In this document: piece by piece, positions 42,260-52,605 of the stretch
How the letters are laid out: each line of letters starts with the position of its first letter
Position numbering within the stretch: the stretch's first letter is position 1
Source of the DNA: Burkholderiales bacterium
Lineage (GTDB): Bacteria; Pseudomonadota; Gammaproteobacteria; Burkholderiales; JAEUOS01
DNA length: 64,000 nucleotides
Reading direction: 5' to 3'
Assembly (NCBI GenBank): GCA_016790635.1
Contig: JAEUOR010000047.1
Location: 57,227-121,226 of the forward strand
The notes under the pieces: generated by a model
What the model was told of the DNA's origin: nothing
The model's input: the letters and a program-made list of their open reading frames with translations, nothing else
Database searches by the model: none
Program-made: the position numbers and the translations under genes

Positions 42260-42994
42260 ATGACATATTGCGTGGCGATCCGGCAGGACAAGGGGCTGGT
42301 GTTCCTGTCGGACTCGCGGACCAACGCGGGCGTGGACCAGATCAGCACGTTCCGCAAGATGCACGTCTACGAGATACCGGGGGAGCGCGTCATGGTGCTG
42401 CTCACCGCGGGCAACCTGGCGATCACCCAGTCGGTCGCCAGCGGCCTGAAGGCGCAGATGGACATGGGCAGCGAGAAGAGCCTGGCCAACTGCCCGAACA
42501 TGTTCTCGGCGGCCAAGCTGGTCGGCGATGCGGTGCGCAAGGTGCACGATCGCGACGCAGACTCGCTGCGCCAGTTCAACATCGAGTTCAACGTCAACCT
42601 CATCTTCGGCGGGCAGATCGGCCGCGAGGAACCGCGCCTGTTCAATGTCTACTCGGCGGGCAATTTCATCGAGGCGACGGCCGAGACACCGTATTTCCAG
42701 ATCGGCGAATCCAAGTACGGCAAGCCGATCCTGGACCGCGTCATCGGCGGGCAGCTGAGCCTGGTCGAGGTGGCCAAGTGCGCGCTGGTGTCGATGGACT
42801 CGACCATCAAGTCGAACCTGTCGGTGGGATTGCCGCTCGACCTCCTGTGCTACGAGCGCGACGCGCTGGCAGTCACCATGCACAAGCTGATCGACTCGCG
42901 CGACGAGTATTTCGCGTCCATCCGCGGGCGCTGGGCCGAGCAGCTGAAGAAGGTCTTCAACGACCTGCCCGACCCCGGTTACTGGCAGGCCTGA
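42260..42994 (+). CDS. Anbu-type proteasome-like peptidase
   Basis: A 244-residue self-compartmentalising Ntn-hydrolase of the Anbu family. The catalytic Thr2 directly follows the start Met (MTYCVAI), with the family signature LSDSRTNAGVDQISTFRKM (catalytic Asp and Lys region). Anbu proteins form ring-like assemblies with unknown substrates. Known genomic partners are ATP-grasp, alpha-E and transglutaminase genes; here the transglutaminase is missing. Convergent with glnD, 12 bases apart. Confidence 0.9.
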   Translation: MTYCVAIRQDKGLVFLSDSRTNAGVDQISTFRKMHVYEIPGERVMVLLTAGNLAITQSVASGLKAQMDMGSEKSLANCPNMFSAAKLVGDAVRKVHDRDADSLRQFNIEFNVNLIFGGQIGREEPRLFNVYSAGNFIEATAETPYFQIGESKYGKPILDRVIGGQLSLVEVAKCALVSMDSTIKSNLSVGLPLDLLCYERDALAVTMHKLIDSRDEYFASIRGRWAEQLKKVFNDLPDPGYWQA

Positions 42995-43006
42995 CGCCGC
43001 ACGCGG

Positions 43007-45616
43007 CTACTGGCGCAGGGTCTCGAGCAGGTCGGTTTCCAGTGCCAGCACGGCGCGGGCGCTGGCCAGTTCGCCGCCGTCGATCAGGAACACGTCCTCG
43101 GCGCGTTCACCCAGGGTGGTGATCTTGGCGGTCTGCAGGTTGACCCCATGCCGGCCCAGCACCAGCGCGATGCGGTACAGGAGTCCGGGCCGGTCGCCGG
43201 CGGTGACCGCGAGGATATGGCGTTGGCCGCGCTCGTCGGGACGCAGGTTGACCGCAGGCTCGATCGCGAAGTGGCGCGACAGGCGTGACAGGCGGGCGGT
43301 GCCCGGCGGGCGCAGCGGCGCCACCGAGGTCAGCGCCGCCGGCATTTCCCGCTCGATCTGCTCGGCGCGTCCGTGCTCGCCGCCGGGATCGCCGCTGGCT
43401 TCCATGACCACGAAGGAGTCCAGCGCGTAGCCGTTGCGGGTGGTGTGCACCTTGGCTTCGACGATCGACAGGCCGGCGCGGTCGAAGTAGCCGCAGATGC
43501 GTGCGAACAGGTCGGCGCGGTCGCGCATCCAGACCATGACTTCCATGCCCTCGCCGATCGGCGAGTGGCGTGCCTTCACCACGGGGTCGGGGGACTCCAT
43601 GCGCGCCACCAGGGTGCGCGTCTGCCAGGCGATCTCGCGCGCGTCGTGGCGCATGAAGTAGGCGACGTCGAGTTCGCGCCACAGCGCCTCGTGGGCGCGC
43701 TCGGAAAAGCCGTACAGCTTGAGGGTGCGCAGCGCCTCGGCCTGCTTTTCCTGCAGGTCGGCATCCAGCCCCGCACGCCCGTCGGCCGGGGAGGCCGACA
43801 GCACGCGCCGCGTGGCGCGGAACAGGTCCTCGAGCAGCTTGCCTTTCCAGGCATTCCACACCTTGGGGCTGGTGCCGCGGATGTCCGCGACGGTCAGGAG
43901 GTACAGCGCGATGAGGCGCCTTTCGTTGCCGACCACCTGGGCAAAGCGGCGGATGGTCTGCGGGTCGCCCAGGTCCTGCTTCTGCGCCACCGACGACATC
44001 GTCAGGTGGTGTTCGACCAGGAACTCGACCAGGCCGGTATCTTCACGCGTCAGGCGGTGCGCACGGCAGAATGCGCGCGCATCCAGCTTGCCCAATTGCG
44101 AGTGGTCGCCGCCACGTCCTTTGGCGATGTCGTGGAACAGCGCGGCGATGTAGATCAGCCAGTGGCGCTCGAAGTTGGCGATCAGGCGCGAGCACAGGGG
44201 GTACTCGTGGGCGAACTCGAGCATCGTGAAGCGCCGCACATTGCGCACCACCATGAGGATGTGCTGGTCCACCGTGTAGACGTGGAACAGGTCGTGCTGC
44301 ATCTGGCCGATGATGCGCTTGAAGGCGGGAATGTAGCGCCCGAGGATGCCCCATTGGTTCATGCGCCGCAGTTCGTGCACCAGGCCGCGCGGGCTCTGGA
44401 GGATGGCGAGGAACGTCGCCTGGTTGGCGGCGTCGCGACGGAACGCGGCATCCATGTTGTTGCGCGAGCGCCATAAGGCGCGCAGGGTCGGCGCGGTCAT
44501 GCCCTTGAGGTCGGCATGCTCCTGCAGCAGGCGAAAGCACTCGAGCAGGGCGCTGGGATGGGTCTCGAACACGGCCGGGTCGCTGGCGGCCAGGAGGTCG
44601 CGCTCGACATGGAATCGCTCGTTGAGGGGGCGCGCCTCGAACGCCGCGCCCGGGAACAGCTGCGCGGCGATGTTCTGCATGAGGATGGTGTTCAGCTGGA
44701 TGATCCAGCGGCAATTGATGTAATAGCGCTGCATCAATTGCTCGCTCGCGCGGCGTGTCGCCGTGGCCTTGAAGCCGAAGGCGTGCGCCAGTTCGGTCTG
44801 GTGGTCGAACAGCAGCCGATCCTCGCGGCGTCGGGCCAAAAGGTGCAGGCGCACGCGGATGGTCTTGAGCAGGCGCTCGCGCTTGGCCAGCATGGCCGCC
44901 TCGCTGCGCGTGATGACGCCGCGCGCCGCCAGTTCGCGCCAGCGCGTGCCCAGGCCGGCGGCGCGCGCGATCCACAGGATCACCTGCAGGTCGCGCAGCC
45001 CGCCGGGGCTCTCCTTGCAGTTCGGCTCGAGGCTGTAGGGGGTGTCTTGGTGCTTGGTGTGGCGCTGCTCGAGTTCCAGGCGCTTCGCGGTGTAGAAGGC
45101 GCGCGGGTCGAGGTGGTGGCGCGTGCCTGCCTCGAGATCCCTGAAAAGCCGGCGGTCACCGGCCAGGTAGCGCGCCTCGATGAGCGTGGTCTGCACGGTC
45201 ACGTCGCGACCGGCCAGCGCAAAGCACTCGTCGAGCGTGCGGATGCTGTGCCCCGCCTCGATGCCGACATCCCAGAACTGGCCGACCAGTGCCTCCAGCC
45301 GGGCCTTGGTGGCCGCGCTGGCGTTGTCCGGCAAAAGCAGCAGGACGTCGACATCGGAGTGCGGATACAGTTCGCCGCGCCCATAGCCGCCCACGGCCAC
45401 CAGGGTGGCGGCATTGCCGAGCCCGGTTTCGCGCCACATGTCGGCGAGCGTGGTGTCGACCAGGCGGCAATGTCTGGAAAGGAGGCTGCTGGCATTGCCG
45501 CCGGCGGCAAAGCGCGCGAACAGGGCTGCACGCCCGCCCGCCAGGCGCTGACGCAGGCTGCCCTGCGGGGCCGTCCGGGATGCCGCTACCGACGGCGGCG
45601 GGGCGATCTCCTGCAC
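43007..45616 (-). CDS. glnD: [Protein-PII] uridylyltransferase / uridylyl-removing enzyme
   Basis: An 869-residue bifunctional GlnD. Domains in order are the nucleotidyltransferase (GGYGRGELYPHSDVDVLLL), a PII-binding helical part, an HD phosphohydrolase (FHDIAKGRGGDHSQLG), and two C-terminal ACT domains that sense glutamine (VMVWMRDRADLFARICGYF; ILAVTAGDRPGLLYRIA). It modifies PII to control nitrogen metabolism. ATG 45616 precedes the fold by ~55 residues. Lies downstream of map with a 19-base gap. Confidence 0.94.
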   Translation of the reverse strand: MQEIAPPPSVAASRTAPQGSLRQRLAGGRAALFARFAAGGNASSLLSRHCRLVDTTLADMWRETGLGNAATLVAVGGYGRGELYPHSDVDVLLLLPDNASAATKARLEALVGQFWDVGIEAGHSIRTLDECFALAGRDVTVQTTLIEARYLAGDRRLFRDLEAGTRHHLDPRAFYTAKRLELEQRHTKHQDTPYSLEPNCKESPGGLRDLQVILWIARAAGLGTRWRELAARGVITRSEAAMLAKRERLLKTIRVRLHLLARRREDRLLFDHQTELAHAFGFKATATRRASEQLMQRYYINCRWIIQLNTILMQNIAAQLFPGAAFEARPLNERFHVERDLLAASDPAVFETHPSALLECFRLLQEHADLKGMTAPTLRALWRSRNNMDAAFRRDAANQATFLAILQSPRGLVHELRRMNQWGILGRYIPAFKRIIGQMQHDLFHVYTVDQHILMVVRNVRRFTMLEFAHEYPLCSRLIANFERHWLIYIAALFHDIAKGRGGDHSQLGKLDARAFCRAHRLTREDTGLVEFLVEHHLTMSSVAQKQDLGDPQTIRRFAQVVGNERRLIALYLLTVADIRGTSPKVWNAWKGKLLEDLFRATRRVLSASPADGRAGLDADLQEKQAEALRTLKLYGFSERAHEALWRELDVAYFMRHDAREIAWQTRTLVARMESPDPVVKARHSPIGEGMEVMVWMRDRADLFARICGYFDRAGLSIVEAKVHTTRNGYALDSFVVMEASGDPGGEHGRAEQIEREMPAALTSVAPLRPPGTARLSRLSRHFAIEPAVNLRPDERGQRHILAVTAGDRPGLLYRIALVLGRHGVNLQTAKITTLGERAEDVFLIDGGELASARAVLALETDLLETLRQ

Positions 45617-45635
45617 GGGTCAAGCCGCCGCGGCG

Positions 45636-46463
45636 TCAGGCCGCGGCGCTCTGGCGCGCGGCGCTCGACAACGACGCCGGCAGCGCCGGCGCGCCTGACG
45701 AGAGCGTCAGGACCTCGTATCCGGATTCGGTGACCAGCACCGTGTGCTCCCACTGCGCTGACAGGCTGTGGTCCTTGGTGACGATGGTCCAGCCGTCGGC
45801 CAGTTCGCGGATCTCGCGCCGCCCCGCGTTGATCATGGGCTCGATGGTGAAGATCATCCCCGCCTTGAGCTCGGCAAGCGAGCCGGGCTTGCCGTAATGC
45901 AGCACCTGGGGCTCCTCGTGGAAGCGCTTGCCGATGCCGTGCCCGCAGAACTCGCGCACCACCGAGTAGCCGTGCCCTTCGGCATGGCGCTGGATCGCAT
46001 GACCGATGTCGCCCAGGGTGGCGCCGGGGCGCACCTCGAGGATCCCCAGCCACATGCATTCGAAGGTGATCTCGGAGAGGCGGCGCGCGGCGATCGACGG
46101 TTCTCCCACATGGAACATGCGGCTGGTGTCGCCGTGATAGCCGTCCTTGATGGTCGTGATGTCGATGTTGACGATGTCGCCGCGCTTCAGGACCTTGTCG
46201 CCCGGGATGCCGTGGCACACCTGGTTGTTGACCGAGGTGCAGATCGACTTCGGGTAGGGCCGGTAGCCCGGCGGGCAGTAGCCCAGCGGCGCCGGGATGG
46301 TGCCCTGCACCCCGGTCATGTATTCGTGGCACAGGCGGTCGAGCTCGCCGGTAGAGACCCCGGGCCGCACGTGCGGGGCGATGAAGTCGAGCACCTCCGC
46401 GGCCAGGCGGCCGGCGATGCGCATTTTTTCGATGTCCTCGGCGGACTTGATGGCGATGCCCAT
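45636..46463 (-). CDS. map: Methionine aminopeptidase type I
   Basis: A 275-residue MetAP: GIAIKSAEDIEKMR start, ICTSVNNQVCHGIPGD (His), the metal ligands in VNIDITTIKDGYHGDTSR, EFCGHGIGKRFHE and FTIEPMI, and the last Glu in SAQWEHTVLVT. It removes N-terminal Met co-translationally. It is divergent from rpsB; ATG 46463 fits the domain start. In many proteobacteria map and rpsB are also divergent. Confidence 0.95.
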   Translation of the reverse strand: MGIAIKSAEDIEKMRIAGRLAAEVLDFIAPHVRPGVSTGELDRLCHEYMTGVQGTIPAPLGYCPPGYRPYPKSICTSVNNQVCHGIPGDKVLKRGDIVNIDITTIKDGYHGDTSRMFHVGEPSIAARRLSEITFECMWLGILEVRPGATLGDIGHAIQRHAEGHGYSVVREFCGHGIGKRFHEEPQVLHYGKPGSLAELKAGMIFTIEPMINAGRREIRELADGWTIVTKDHSLSAQWEHTVLVTESGYEVLTLSSGAPALPASLSSAARQSAAA

Positions 46464-46494
46464 GCAGTGCGGCGTCCGCGGTCTAGGCGCGGCT

Positions 46495-46523
46495 TTGATC
46501 GGGAGTGCGGAATCGACTATAAT
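46495..46523 (+). promoter_or_regulatory. Sigma-70 promoter of the rpsB operon
   Basis: TTGATC (46495-46500) and a perfect TATAAT (46518-46523) are 17 bases apart. This is the best promoter match in the window. Transcription would start near 46530, giving a ~135-base leader before rpsB. Confidence 0.85.
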
Positions 46524-46529
46524 AGCTGG

Positions 46530-46666
46530 CTGTCCGGTACAAGTCCAAGGGGTTTTGATCCCAGGCCTGTCCGGGCAAATTCGCACTCCCGCCCTTTTGG
46601 GGTGGCGCGCCCGCCGGGCACGCCGCCGGCGGGAGGAGGCCAACCCTGAAAACCCGGAGCAATTCC
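46530..46666 (+). promoter_or_regulatory. rpsB 5' leader with hairpin
   Basis: The leader contains a perfect eight-base stem (46610-46617 with 46626-46633, eight-base loop), ending about 33 bases before the start codon. GGAG lies about ten bases upstream of the ATG. In E. coli, S2 regulates its own operon through the leader; whether this hairpin is that target is inferred. Confidence 0.5.
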
Positions 46667-47404
46667 ATGTCCACCACCATGCGCGAGATGCTGGAAGCGG
46701 GTGTCCATTTCGGACACCAGACCCGCTTCTGGAACCCGAAGATGTCCCAGTACATCTTCGGCTATCGCAACAAGATCCACATCATCAACCTCGAGAAGAC
46801 CCTCGAGCTGTACAACGCCGCGATGAAACACATCCGGCAACTGTCGGCCAACAAGGGCACCGTGCTGATGGTCGGCACCAAGCGCCAGGCGCGCGAAATC
46901 GTCGCCGAGGAGGCCCGGCGCGCCGGCGTGCCTTACGTTGACGCGCGCTGGCTGGGCGGCATGCTGACCAATTTCAAGACCGTGCGCGTCTCCATCAAGC
47001 GCCTGAAGGAGATGGAGGCGGCCGTCGAGGCCGGCGACGTCGAGAAGATGTCCAAGAAGGAAGCGCTCCTGTTCAAGCGCGAGATGGACAAGCTCGAGAA
47101 GTCCATCGGCGGCATCAAGAACATGAACGCGCTGCCCGATGCGATCTTCGTCATCGACGTGGGCTACCACAAGATCGCCATCACCGAGGCCGGCAAGCTC
47201 GGCATCCCGGTCATCGCGGTGGTCGACACCAACCATTCCCCCGACGGCATCGCCTACGTGATCCCGGGCAATGACGACTCCTCGCGCGCCATCCGCCTGT
47301 ACGCGCGTGGCGTGGCCGACGCGATTCTCGAGGGCCGCGCCCAGTCGCTGACCGAGATCGTCAGCGCCGGCGGCGACGAGTACGTCGAGGTCGAAGGGGC
47401 CTGA
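46667..47404 (+). CDS. rpsB: 30S ribosomal protein S2
   Basis: A 245-residue S2 of normal length: [46 protein letters not shown], the [14 protein letters not shown] [13 protein letters not shown] and [10 protein letters not shown] followed by [21 protein letters not shown]. It binds 16S rRNA in the small subunit. First gene of the operon. Confidence 0.97.
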   Translation: MSTTMREMLEAGVHFGHQTRFWNPKMSQYIFGYRNKIHIINLEKTLELYNAAMKHIRQLSANKGTVLMVGTKRQAREIVAEEARRAGVPYVDARWLGGMLTNFKTVRVSIKRLKEMEAAVEAGDVEKMSKKEALLFKREMDKLEKSIGGIKNMNALPDAIFVIDVGYHKIAITEAGKLGIPVIAVVDTNHSPDGIAYVIPGNDDSSRAIRLYARGVADAILEGRAQSLTEIVSAGGDEYVEVEGA

Positions 47405-47426
47405 TGTAGACGGCGCGGGTCCGCTG

Positions 47427-47455
47427 CAAAGGGGCCGCAATGCCCCTTTGTTTTT
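47427..47455 (+). terminator. Intrinsic terminator/attenuator between rpsB and tsf
   Basis: A nine-base stem (47427-47435 with 47442-47450), a six-base loop and a run of five T (47451-47455) form a clean Rho-independent terminator. In E. coli, a site between rpsB and tsf reduces tsf expression relative to rpsB; this one may do the same. Confidence 0.85.
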
Positions 47456-47494
47456 GGCCCGCAGCGTGCAGGAAATCACAACGGACAAGACAAG

Positions 47495-47495
47495 A
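47495..47495 (+). other. tsf start codon position (ATG at 47495)
   Basis: tsf starts 45 bases after the attenuator hairpin; GGA-type Shine-Dalgarno at about 47483 is weak. It marks the region where read-through must occur for downstream genes unless a hidden promoter exists. Confidence 0.4.
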
Positions 47496-48388
47496 TGGCA
47501 GCAATCACCGCATCCATGGTCGCGGAACTCCGCGGCAAGACCGACGCACCGATGATGGAGTGCAAGAAGGCCCTGACCGAGGCCGACGGCGACCTCGTTC
47601 GTGCGGAGGAAATCCTGCGCGTGCGCCTGGGCAACAAGGCCAGCAAGGCTTCCGCGCGCGTGGCGGCCGAAGGCGTCGTGGCGCTGGATGTCGCAGCCGA
47701 CGGCAAGACCGGGGCCATCGTCGAGGTCAATTCGGAGACCGACTTCGTCGCCAAGAATGACGATTTCCTCGCCTTTTCGCGCAAGCTGGCGGGGCTCGTT
47801 TCGGCTTCTGCGCCGGCCGATGTCGCGGCCCTGTCGGCCGCGCCGCTCGACGGCGGCACCGTCGAGTCCGTGCGCACCGCCTTGGTCGGCAAGATCGGCG
47901 AGAACATGTCGATCCGCCGCTTCGCGCGCATCGCCGCGCAGGGCCGGCTGCTCTCGTACGTGCACGGCGGCTCGAAGATCGGCGTGCTGGTCGATCTGGT
48001 CGGCGGCGACGACGCGCTCGGCCGCGACCTGGCCATGCATATCGCGGCATCCAAGCCCAAGGCGCTCGACGCCTCCGGCGTCGACGCAGCCCTGCTCGAG
48101 ACCGAGCGGCGCGTCGCCGTCGAGAAGGCGCGCGAGGCCGGCAAGCCCGAGGCGATGCTGGAGAAGATCGCCGAGGGGACGGTGCAGAAGTTCCTCAAGG
48201 ATGTGACCCTCCTGGGCCAGGTCTTCGTCAAGGCGGAAGACGGCAAGCAGACCATCGAGCAGTTGCTCAAGGCCAAAGGGGCGCGGGTCGCATCCTTCAC
48301 GCTGTACGTGGTCGGCGAGGGCATCGAGAAGAAGGTTGCCGACTTCGCCGCCGAGGTCGCCGCCCAGGCCGCCGCCGCGCGCCAGTAG
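47495..48388 (+). CDS. tsf: Elongation factor Ts
   Basis: A 297-residue EF-Ts: the start [26 protein letters not shown], a [16 protein letters not shown] motif and the core and dimerisation domains. It exchanges GDP for GTP on EF-Tu. The motif TDFVAKND is diagnostic. Confidence 0.97.
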   Translation: MAAITASMVAELRGKTDAPMMECKKALTEADGDLVRAEEILRVRLGNKASKASARVAAEGVVALDVAADGKTGAIVEVNSETDFVAKNDDFLAFSRKLAGLVSASAPADVAALSAAPLDGGTVESVRTALVGKIGENMSIRRFARIAAQGRLLSYVHGGSKIGVLVDLVGGDDALGRDLAMHIAASKPKALDASGVDAALLETERRVAVEKAREAGKPEAMLEKIAEGTVQKFLKDVTLLGQVFVKAEDGKQTIEQLLKAKGARVASFTLYVVGEGIEKKVADFAAEVAAQAAAARQ

Positions 48389-48431
48389 GCCTCCCGCGCG
48401 ACGCCTTTCCACTCCCCGCGTCCAGACCACC

Positions 48432-49151
48432 ATGCCCGAGACCCCCAAGTACAGGCGATTTCTGTTGAAGCTCTCCGGCGAGGCGCTGATGGGGGACGAT
48501 GCCTACGGCATCAATCGCGCGACCATCGAGACCATCGTCGAGGAGATCGCCGCGGTCGCCAGCCTGAACGTCGAGATGAGCATCGTCATCGGCGGCGGCA
48601 ACATCTTCCGCGGCGTGGCGCCCGGCGCGCAGGGCATGGACCGTGCGACTGCCGATTACATGGGCATGCTGGCGACGATCATGAACGCGCTGGCCCTGCA
48701 GGACGCGATGAAGCAGCACAACATCGTCGCGCGCGTGCAGTCGGCGCTCAACATCGAGCAGGTCGTCGAGCCCTACATCCGCGGCAAGGCGCTGCGCTAC
48801 CTCGAGGAAGGCAAGGTGGTGATCTTCGCCGCCGGCACCGGCAATCCCTTCTTCACCACCGACACCGCGGCGGCGCTGCGCGCCTCCGAGATGGGCGCGG
48901 AGATCGTCCTGAAGGGCACCAAGGTCGACGGGGTCTACACCGCCGATCCCAAGAAGGACAAGTCGGCCACCAAGTACGCGCGCATCACTTTCGACGAGGC
49001 CATGATCAAGAACCTGAAGGTCATGGACGCGACCGCTTTCGCGCTGTGCCGCGACCAGAAGCTGCCGATCAACGTATTCTCGATCTTCTCCCCGGGAGCG
49101 CTCAAGCGCGTCGTGATGGGCAGTGACGAGGGTACACTGGTGCACGTATAG
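48432..49151 (+). CDS. pyrH: UMP kinase
   Basis: A 239-residue UMPK of the amino-acid-kinase fold: [64 protein letters not shown] and a VYTADPKKD motif. It phosphorylates UMP and is regulated by GTP and UTP in other bacteria. Follows tsf by 43 bases. Confidence 0.97.
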   Translation: MPETPKYRRFLLKLSGEALMGDDAYGINRATIETIVEEIAAVASLNVEMSIVIGGGNIFRGVAPGAQGMDRATADYMGMLATIMNALALQDAMKQHNIVARVQSALNIEQVVEPYIRGKALRYLEEGKVVIFAAGTGNPFFTTDTAAALRASEMGAEIVLKGTKVDGVYTADPKKDKSATKYARITFDEAMIKNLKVMDATAFALCRDQKLPINVFSIFSPGALKRVVMGSDEGTLVHV

Positions 49152-49206
49152 GGAATTCGCGCTGCAAGTCCGACGACGAAATGCCTGACGCAGGGGGACC
49201 ACGAGC

Positions 49207-49767
49207 ATGACCATCGCCGAGATCCGCAAGACGGCCGAGCAGAAGATGCAGAAGTCGATCGAGGCCTTCAAGAACGACCTGGCCAAGGTGCGCACCGGGC
49301 GCGCCCACACCGGGCTCCTCGACCACATCCAGGTCGACTATTACGGCACGCCGATGCCGATCAACCAGACCGCCAACGTGACGCTCATCGACGCGCGCAC
49401 CATCGGCGTGCAGCCCTGGGAGAAGAAGATGGTGCCGGTGGTCGAAAAGGCGATCCGCGAGTCCGACCTGGGCCTGAATCCGGCCACCCAGGGCGACATG
49501 ATCCGCGTGCCGATGCCGGCCCTGACCGAACAGCGCCGCAAGGAGCTGGTCAAGGTGGTGAAGGGTGAGAGCGAGGATGCGCGCGTGGCGGTGCGCAACC
49601 TGCGCCGCGAGGCCAACGAGCAGTTGAAGAAGCTGCTCAAGGATCGCGCGGTGTCCGAGGATGAGGAGCGCCGCGCGCAGGACGACGTGCAGAAGCTCAC
49701 CGATCGCTTTACCGGCGAGATCGACAAGCTGGTCTCGGCCAAAGAAGCCGAGATCATGGCGGTCTGA
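49207..49767 (+). CDS. frr: Ribosome recycling factor
   Basis: A 186-residue RRF of exact family length: [21 protein letters not shown] at the N terminus, [14 protein letters not shown], and the C-terminal helix to AKEAEIMAV. It splits post-termination ribosomes with EF-G. AGGGGGA is about ten bases before the ATG. Confidence 0.97.
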   Translation: MTIAEIRKTAEQKMQKSIEAFKNDLAKVRTGRAHTGLLDHIQVDYYGTPMPINQTANVTLIDARTIGVQPWEKKMVPVVEKAIRESDLGLNPATQGDMIRVPMPALTEQRRKELVKVVKGESEDARVAVRNLRREANEQLKKLLKDRAVSEDEERRAQDDVQKLTDRFTGEIDKLVSAKEAEIMAV

Positions 49768-49792
49768 GCCTGGCGCGCGCCGCGGCGAACTG

Positions 49793-50596
49793 ATGCGCGT
49801 CGAACCGAGCTCGACCCAGGCCATTCCCGCAGTCGCGGAGGTGCCGCGCCACGTCGCCATCATCATGGACGGCAATGGGCGCTGGGCCACGCGGCGTTTC
49901 CTGCCGCGGGTGGCAGGCCACCAGCGCGGCGCCGAGGCCGTGCGCGAAGCGGTGCGCACCTGCGTGGAGCGTGGCATCGAGTACCTGACCCTGTTCGCGT
50001 TCTCCTCGGAGAACTGGCGCCGTCCGGCCGAGGAGGTCGCGGTGCTCATGCAGCTCTTCAGGATGGTCCTCGAGCAGGAGGTCGCGAAACTGCATGTCAA
50101 CGGCGTGCGCCTGAAGGTCGTCGGCGACCTGTCGCGCTTCGACACGCGCATCGTCGAGCTGATCAGACGCGGCGAGGCGCGCACCGCGCGCAACCGGCGC
50201 CTCACATTGACCATCTGTGCGAACTACGGCGGGCGCTGGGATGTCGTCCAGGCGACGCATCGCATGCTCACCGACCGGCCGGAACTGGCGACCTCGTTCA
50301 CCGAGGCCGACCTCGCGCCCTACCTGGCGATGGCGCACGCGCCGGAGCCGGACCTCTTCATCCGCACCGGCGGCGAGCAGCGCATCAGCAATTTCCTGAT
50401 CTGGCAACTTGCCTATACCGAGTTGTACTTCACAGACACGTACTGGCCCGACTTCGACGGCCGCACGCTGGACGAGGCGATCGCTTCGTACCGCCGGCGT
50501 GAACGTCGCTTCGGCCAGACCAGCGAGCAGGTGCGCGAAGGGCGTCGCGCGGCGCAAGCGCTGCCGGGCGCGGTGACCCCGCTGCCCGATGCTTAA
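49793..50596 (+). CDS. uppS: Undecaprenyl diphosphate synthase
   Basis: A 267-residue cis-prenyltransferase: [13 protein letters not shown] (catalytic Asp), [25 protein letters not shown], and [29 protein letters not shown]. It makes the C55 lipid carrier for cell-wall synthesis. A ~16-residue N-terminal extension precedes the fold. It overlaps cdsA by eight bases. Confidence 0.96.
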   Translation: MRVEPSSTQAIPAVAEVPRHVAIIMDGNGRWATRRFLPRVAGHQRGAEAVREAVRTCVERGIEYLTLFAFSSENWRRPAEEVAVLMQLFRMVLEQEVAKLHVNGVRLKVVGDLSRFDTRIVELIRRGEARTARNRRLTLTICANYGGRWDVVQATHRMLTDRPELATSFTEADLAPYLAMAHAPEPDLFIRTGGEQRISNFLIWQLAYTELYFTDTYWPDFDGRTLDEAIASYRRRERRFGQTSEQVREGRRAAQALPGAVTPLPDA

Positions 50597-51428
50597 GACC
50601 CGAGTCATCACCGCGCTGGTCCTTCTGGCGCTGATCATCCCGATGCTGGTCTGGCTGCCGCCGGCCGGCTGGGCGCTGTTCGTCGGCCTGTTCGTCGTCG
50701 CCGGTGCATGGGAATGGGGGCGCCTGGCGGGCCTCGAGGGCGCCGGCCGGGTCGTCTATCCGGCGCTGGTCGCCGCCATCATCGGCATGCTGCTGGCGCA
50801 GGACGCCGCCGCCGGGAACCTGGCCGCGCCTTTGCACCTGGTCGCGATCGCGCTGTGGCTGGGACTGGTGCCGCTGTGGCTGGCGCGTCGCGTGAAGCTG
50901 CCCTCGGGCTGGCTGTCCTGCGCGGTTGGCGCACTGTTCCTGGTGTCTTGCTGGATCGCCGTCTGGCAGGCGCGCGCCCTGGGGGCGCTCTACCTTCTGC
51001 TCTTGCTGGCGGTGGTGTGGGTGGCCGACATCGCCGCATATTTTGCCGGGCGCGCTTTCGGGCGGCGCAAGCTGGCCCCGACGATTTCCCCGGGCAAGAC
51101 CTGGGAAGGGGTGATCGGCGGGCAAGCCGGCGTCCTCGTCTTCGCGGCGGCCTGCGCCTTGATTGCCGGACTGGCCCCCAACTACTTTGCCGACGCTCTG
51201 GCCGTCGGCGGCTGGGCGCTGGTACTGGCCAGCGCTGTGGTGCTGGCGGCCAGTTCGGTGGTAGGCGACCTCTTCGAGTCCCTGCTCAAGCGCGAGCGCG
51301 GACTCAAGGACTCGAGCGGCCTCTTGCCCGGGCACGGCGGCATCCTCGATCGCATCGATGCCCTGATCCCGGCCATGCCCCTGGCGATGCTGATCGCGGC
51401 GGCCGCCGGCATGACCCGGACCAGCTAG
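50589..51428 (+). CDS. cdsA: Phosphatidate cytidylyltransferase
   Basis: A 279-residue membrane protein with about eight hydrophobic segments and the CDP-DAG synthase signature: [27 protein letters not shown] (split by the reader). It makes CDP-diacylglycerol for phospholipids. Overlaps uppS by eight bases and lies seven bases before dxr. Confidence 0.95.
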   Translation: MLKTRVITALVLLALIIPMLVWLPPAGWALFVGLFVVAGAWEWGRLAGLEGAGRVVYPALVAAIIGMLLAQDAAAGNLAAPLHLVAIALWLGLVPLWLARRVKLPSGWLSCAVGALFLVSCWIAVWQARALGALYLLLLLAVVWVADIAAYFAGRAFGRRKLAPTISPGKTWEGVIGGQAGVLVFAAACALIAGLAPNYFADALAVGGWALVLASAVVLAASSVVGDLFESLLKRERGLKDSSGLLPGHGGILDRIDALIPAMPLAMLIAAAAGMTRTS

Positions 51429-51435
51429 GCGCGCC

Positions 51436-52605
51436 ATGCGTCACGTGACCGTGCTGGGCGCGACCGGGTCCATCGGCGAGAACACGCTGGACGTCGTGGC
51501 GCGCCATCCCGACCGCTTCGCGATCCATGCCCTGGTCGCGCGCCACAGCGTCGAGGCGCTGCTTGCACAATGCCGTCGGCACCGGCCGCGCGTGGCGGTA
51601 CTGACCGACCCGGCGGCGGCGCGGCGGCTTGCCGCTGCGGTCGAGGCCGAAGCACTGGACGTCGAGGTGCTCGGCGGCGAGGAAGCCGCGGTTGCGATGG
51701 CGGCGGCGCCGCAAGCCGACACCGTCGTCGCCGCGGTGGTGGGAGCGGCAGGCCTGCCATCGGTGCTGGCGGCTGCGCGCGCCGGCAAGCGCATCCTCCT
51801 GGCCAACAAGGAGGCCCTGGTCATGGCCGGGCCCGTGTTCATGCGCGCGGTCGCCGAAGGCGGGGCGACCCTGCTGCCGGTCGACAGCGAGCACAACGCG
51901 ATCTTTCAGTCCCTGCCGGCGGGCTACCGTGGCGATCCGACGCGGCATGGGGTGCGGCGCGTCCTGCTGACGGCCTCGGGCGGCCCGTTTCGCGTGACGC
52001 CGCTTGAGCGACTCGATGCGGTCACGCCCGACGAAGCGTGCGCCCACCCGAACTGGGTCATGGGGCGCAAGATCTCGGTCGATTCGGCGACCATGATGAA
52101 CAAGGGGCTGGAGGTCATCGAGGCGCACTGGCTCTTCGGCGCCGCGGCGCGCGACATCGAAGTGGTGATCCACCCGCAAAGCGTGATCCACTCCATGGTC
52201 GAGTATGCCGACGGCTCGGTGCTGGCGCAGTTGGGCAACCCGGACATGCGCACGCCGATCGCGCAGACCCTGGCCTATCCCGAGCGCATCGAGGCCGGGG
52301 TGGCCGCGTTCGATATCTTCAGCCTCGGCACCTTCACCTTCGAGCGGCCGGATGCGACCCGTTTCCCCTGCCTGCGGCTGGCCTATGCGGCGCTCGAAGG
52401 GGGCGGTACGCTGCCGACCGCGCTCAATGCCGCCAACGAGGTGGCCGTCGAGGCCTTCCTGGCCGGACGCCTGCCCTTCACCGGCATCGCACGGCTCATC
52501 GAAAAGGTCCTTGCCGCGACGCCGGCGCAGCCGCTCGAAACGCTGGGCGACGTGCTGGCCGCGGATGCGCGCGCACGCGCCCGGGCGCGCGAGGCGCTGC
52601 CATGA
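51436..52605 (+). CDS. dxr: 1-deoxy-D-xylulose-5-phosphate reductoisomerase
   Basis: A 389-residue DXR: NADPH motif [38 protein letters not shown] (metal Asp and Glu), TASGGPFR and [28 protein letters not shown]. It makes MEP in the non-mevalonate isoprenoid pathway, feeding uppS. Four-base overlap with rseP. Confidence 0.97.
   Translation: MRHVTVLGATGSIGENTLDVVARHPDRFAIHALVARHSVEALLAQCRRHRPRVAVLTDPAAARRLAAAVEAEALDVEVLGGEEAAVAMAAAPQADTVVAAVVGAAGLPSVLAAARAGKRILLANKEALVMAGPVFMRAVAEGGATLLPVDSEHNAIFQSLPAGYRGDPTRHGVRRVLLTASGGPFRVTPLERLDAVTPDEACAHPNWVMGRKISVDSATMMNKGLEVIEAHWLFGAAARDIEVVIHPQSVIHSMVEYADGSVLAQLGNPDMRTPIAQTLAYPERIEAGVAAFDIFSLGTFTFERPDATRFPCLRLAYAALEGGGTLPTALNAANEVAVEAFLAGRLPFTGIARLIEKVLAATPAQPLETLGDVLAADARARARAREALP

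Noticed and set aside
40199..42883. 894-codon open frame on the minus strand opposite ATP-grasp, alpha-E and Anbu
   Set aside because: It is a shadow of three well-recognised genes in GC-rich DNA; its translation is Arg/His/Gln/Asp-rich with no family motif.
46517..48448. 643-codon minus-strand frame opposite rpsB and tsf
   Set aside because: Antisense shadow across two ribosomal-operon genes and their terminator.
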